DNA of 64,000 nt from Mesorhizobium erdmanii USDA 3471. GTDB taxonomy: Bacteria > Pseudomonadota > Alphaproteobacteria > Rhizobiales > Rhizobiaceae. Shown in pieces: positions 63,600 to 64,000 of the stretch. The stretch lies in NCBI RefSeq assembly GCF_000472705.1, contig NZ_KI421454.1, positions 209,227 to 273,226 on the forward strand, given 5' to 3'. How positions within the stretch are numbered: position 1 is the first letter of the stretch; every line of letters begins with the position of its first letter. The notes under the pieces were generated by a model. It searched no databases, had not been told where the DNA came from, and saw only the letters and a list, made by a program, of their open reading frames with translations. The position numbers and the translations under genes are program-made.

Positions 63600-64000
63600 T
63601 TACGCCTTTCCGACGCCCTGCAGGAAGAGCTGCCCCGTGCCGGCCCTCTCGACGCCGATGACGCCCTTCTTCGTCGCAGTCAGGCGGTCGTAGAAATAGC
63701 CATAGAGCATCGGCGTTTCCTCAAGCAGTAGCCCTTGGATTTTGCCTGCAACCGCCCGTTGCGCCTCCAGATCGAGCGTGGCGATGTAGCTCTTGGCCAG
63801 CGTGTCATATTCCTTGTTGCTGAAACGCGCTGGGTTCCAGGGGCCATCACTCATCAATATCGACGTGAGGAACAAGTTCGGCACACTGCGATGGCTGAAG
63901 TCGCCGATGCCAATCTCCGAGTCAAGCCAAGGCGACTTTCCGGGAACCACATCGCCGTAAAAGGGGTTCCGGTCCATGATGTTGAGCTTCAGGTCGATGC
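63600..64000 (-). CDS. ABC-type peptide/opine substrate-binding protein, C-terminal part
   Basis: The frame is open across the right edge; about 132 residues are visible. The text (NIMDRNPFYGDVVPGKSPWL, FSNKEYDTLAKSYIATLDLE, KIQGLLLEETPMLYGYFYDR) matches the C-terminal lobe of SBP_bac_5 proteins, in which the E-x-P-x-x-x-x-Y pattern near the end is typical. It is the first visible gene of the importer operon and sets the substrate of the system. The N-terminus with the signal peptide lies beyond the window. Confidence 0.82.
   Translation of the reverse strand, partial: IDLKLNIMDRNPFYGDVVPGKSPWLDSEIGIGDFSHRSVPNLFLTSILMSDGPWNPARFSNKEYDTLAKSYIATLDLEAQRAVAGKIQGLLLEETPMLYGYFYDRLTATKKGVIGVERAGTGQLFLQGVGKA

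Overview
The window reads as accessory DNA of a Mesorhizobium-type rhizobium, most likely part of a symbiosis island (integrative and conjugative element, ICE). The evidence is a TraR/TraI quorum-sensing locus followed by a split activator that resembles the programmed-frameshift protein FseA, and a divergent QseC/QseM-like pair with twin palindromic operators, an arrangement known from ICEMlSymR7A. A MucR protein without zinc ligands, two DUF982 proteins, an alpha-r14-like sRNA, matA/matB with a matR regulator, and many decayed insertion sequences point the same way. GC content is high throughout. No organism name is given, so this is inference from gene content.

Layout. 1-4.6 kb: an HTH protein cut by the left edge, a Shedu-type (SduA) nuclease, a winged-helix/nucleotidyltransferase pair (frameshifted) and an omptin protease. 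4.6-11 kb: recombinase remnant, GNAT, threonine aldolase and AraC regulator, IS5 and ParB debris, OmpW behind a possible sigma-54 promoter, and a P450 followed by a decayed P450. 11-21.3 kb: cobalamin riboswitch and metE (with an internal stop), two DUF982 genes, mucR, the sRNA, a double cold-shock protein, and an arsR-glyA-metK-adenosine kinase operon. Together these form a methionine/SAM/one-carbon block. 21.5-27.4 kb: an IS5-family element with a passenger gene, decayed and intact XRE regulators, and the qseC/qseM-fseA-traI-traR locus.

27.7-37.5 kb is a coherent catabolic block: methylaspartate ammonia-lyase, type III CoA-transferase, CitE-like lyase, LysR, aldehyde dehydrogenase, class I fumarase/mesaconase, Lrp and aminotransferase. 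It can be read as 3-methylaspartate to mesaconate to citramalate to citramalyl-CoA to acetyl-CoA plus pyruvate. No glutamate mutase is present in the window. 38-40.8 kb: a serine-recombinase element nested inside an IS481-type transposase gene, both decayed. 40.8-53.5 kb: an ATP-grasp ligase, matR-matA-matB (matC reduced to a stub), an oxalate-CoA ligase-like enzyme with a ketopantoate-reductase-like enzyme, and an aminotransferase-fold phospho-lyase paired with an APH-type kinase. 54-64 kb: a minus-strand peptide/opine-type ABC importer (substrate-binding protein cut by the right edge) with amidase, M24 hydrolase, Asp/Glu-racemase-like protein and gamma-glutamyltransferase, probably a route for uptake and hydrolysis of amide-bonded amino compounds.

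Taken together the region handles amino-acid-like and dicarboxylic carbon sources and methyl-group metabolism next to ICE transfer control. Several genes (metE, traI, the nucleotidyltransferase, the serine recombinase, the IS5 transposase) carry stops or frameshifts. Each could be real decay or an assembly error, which sequence alone cannot decide.
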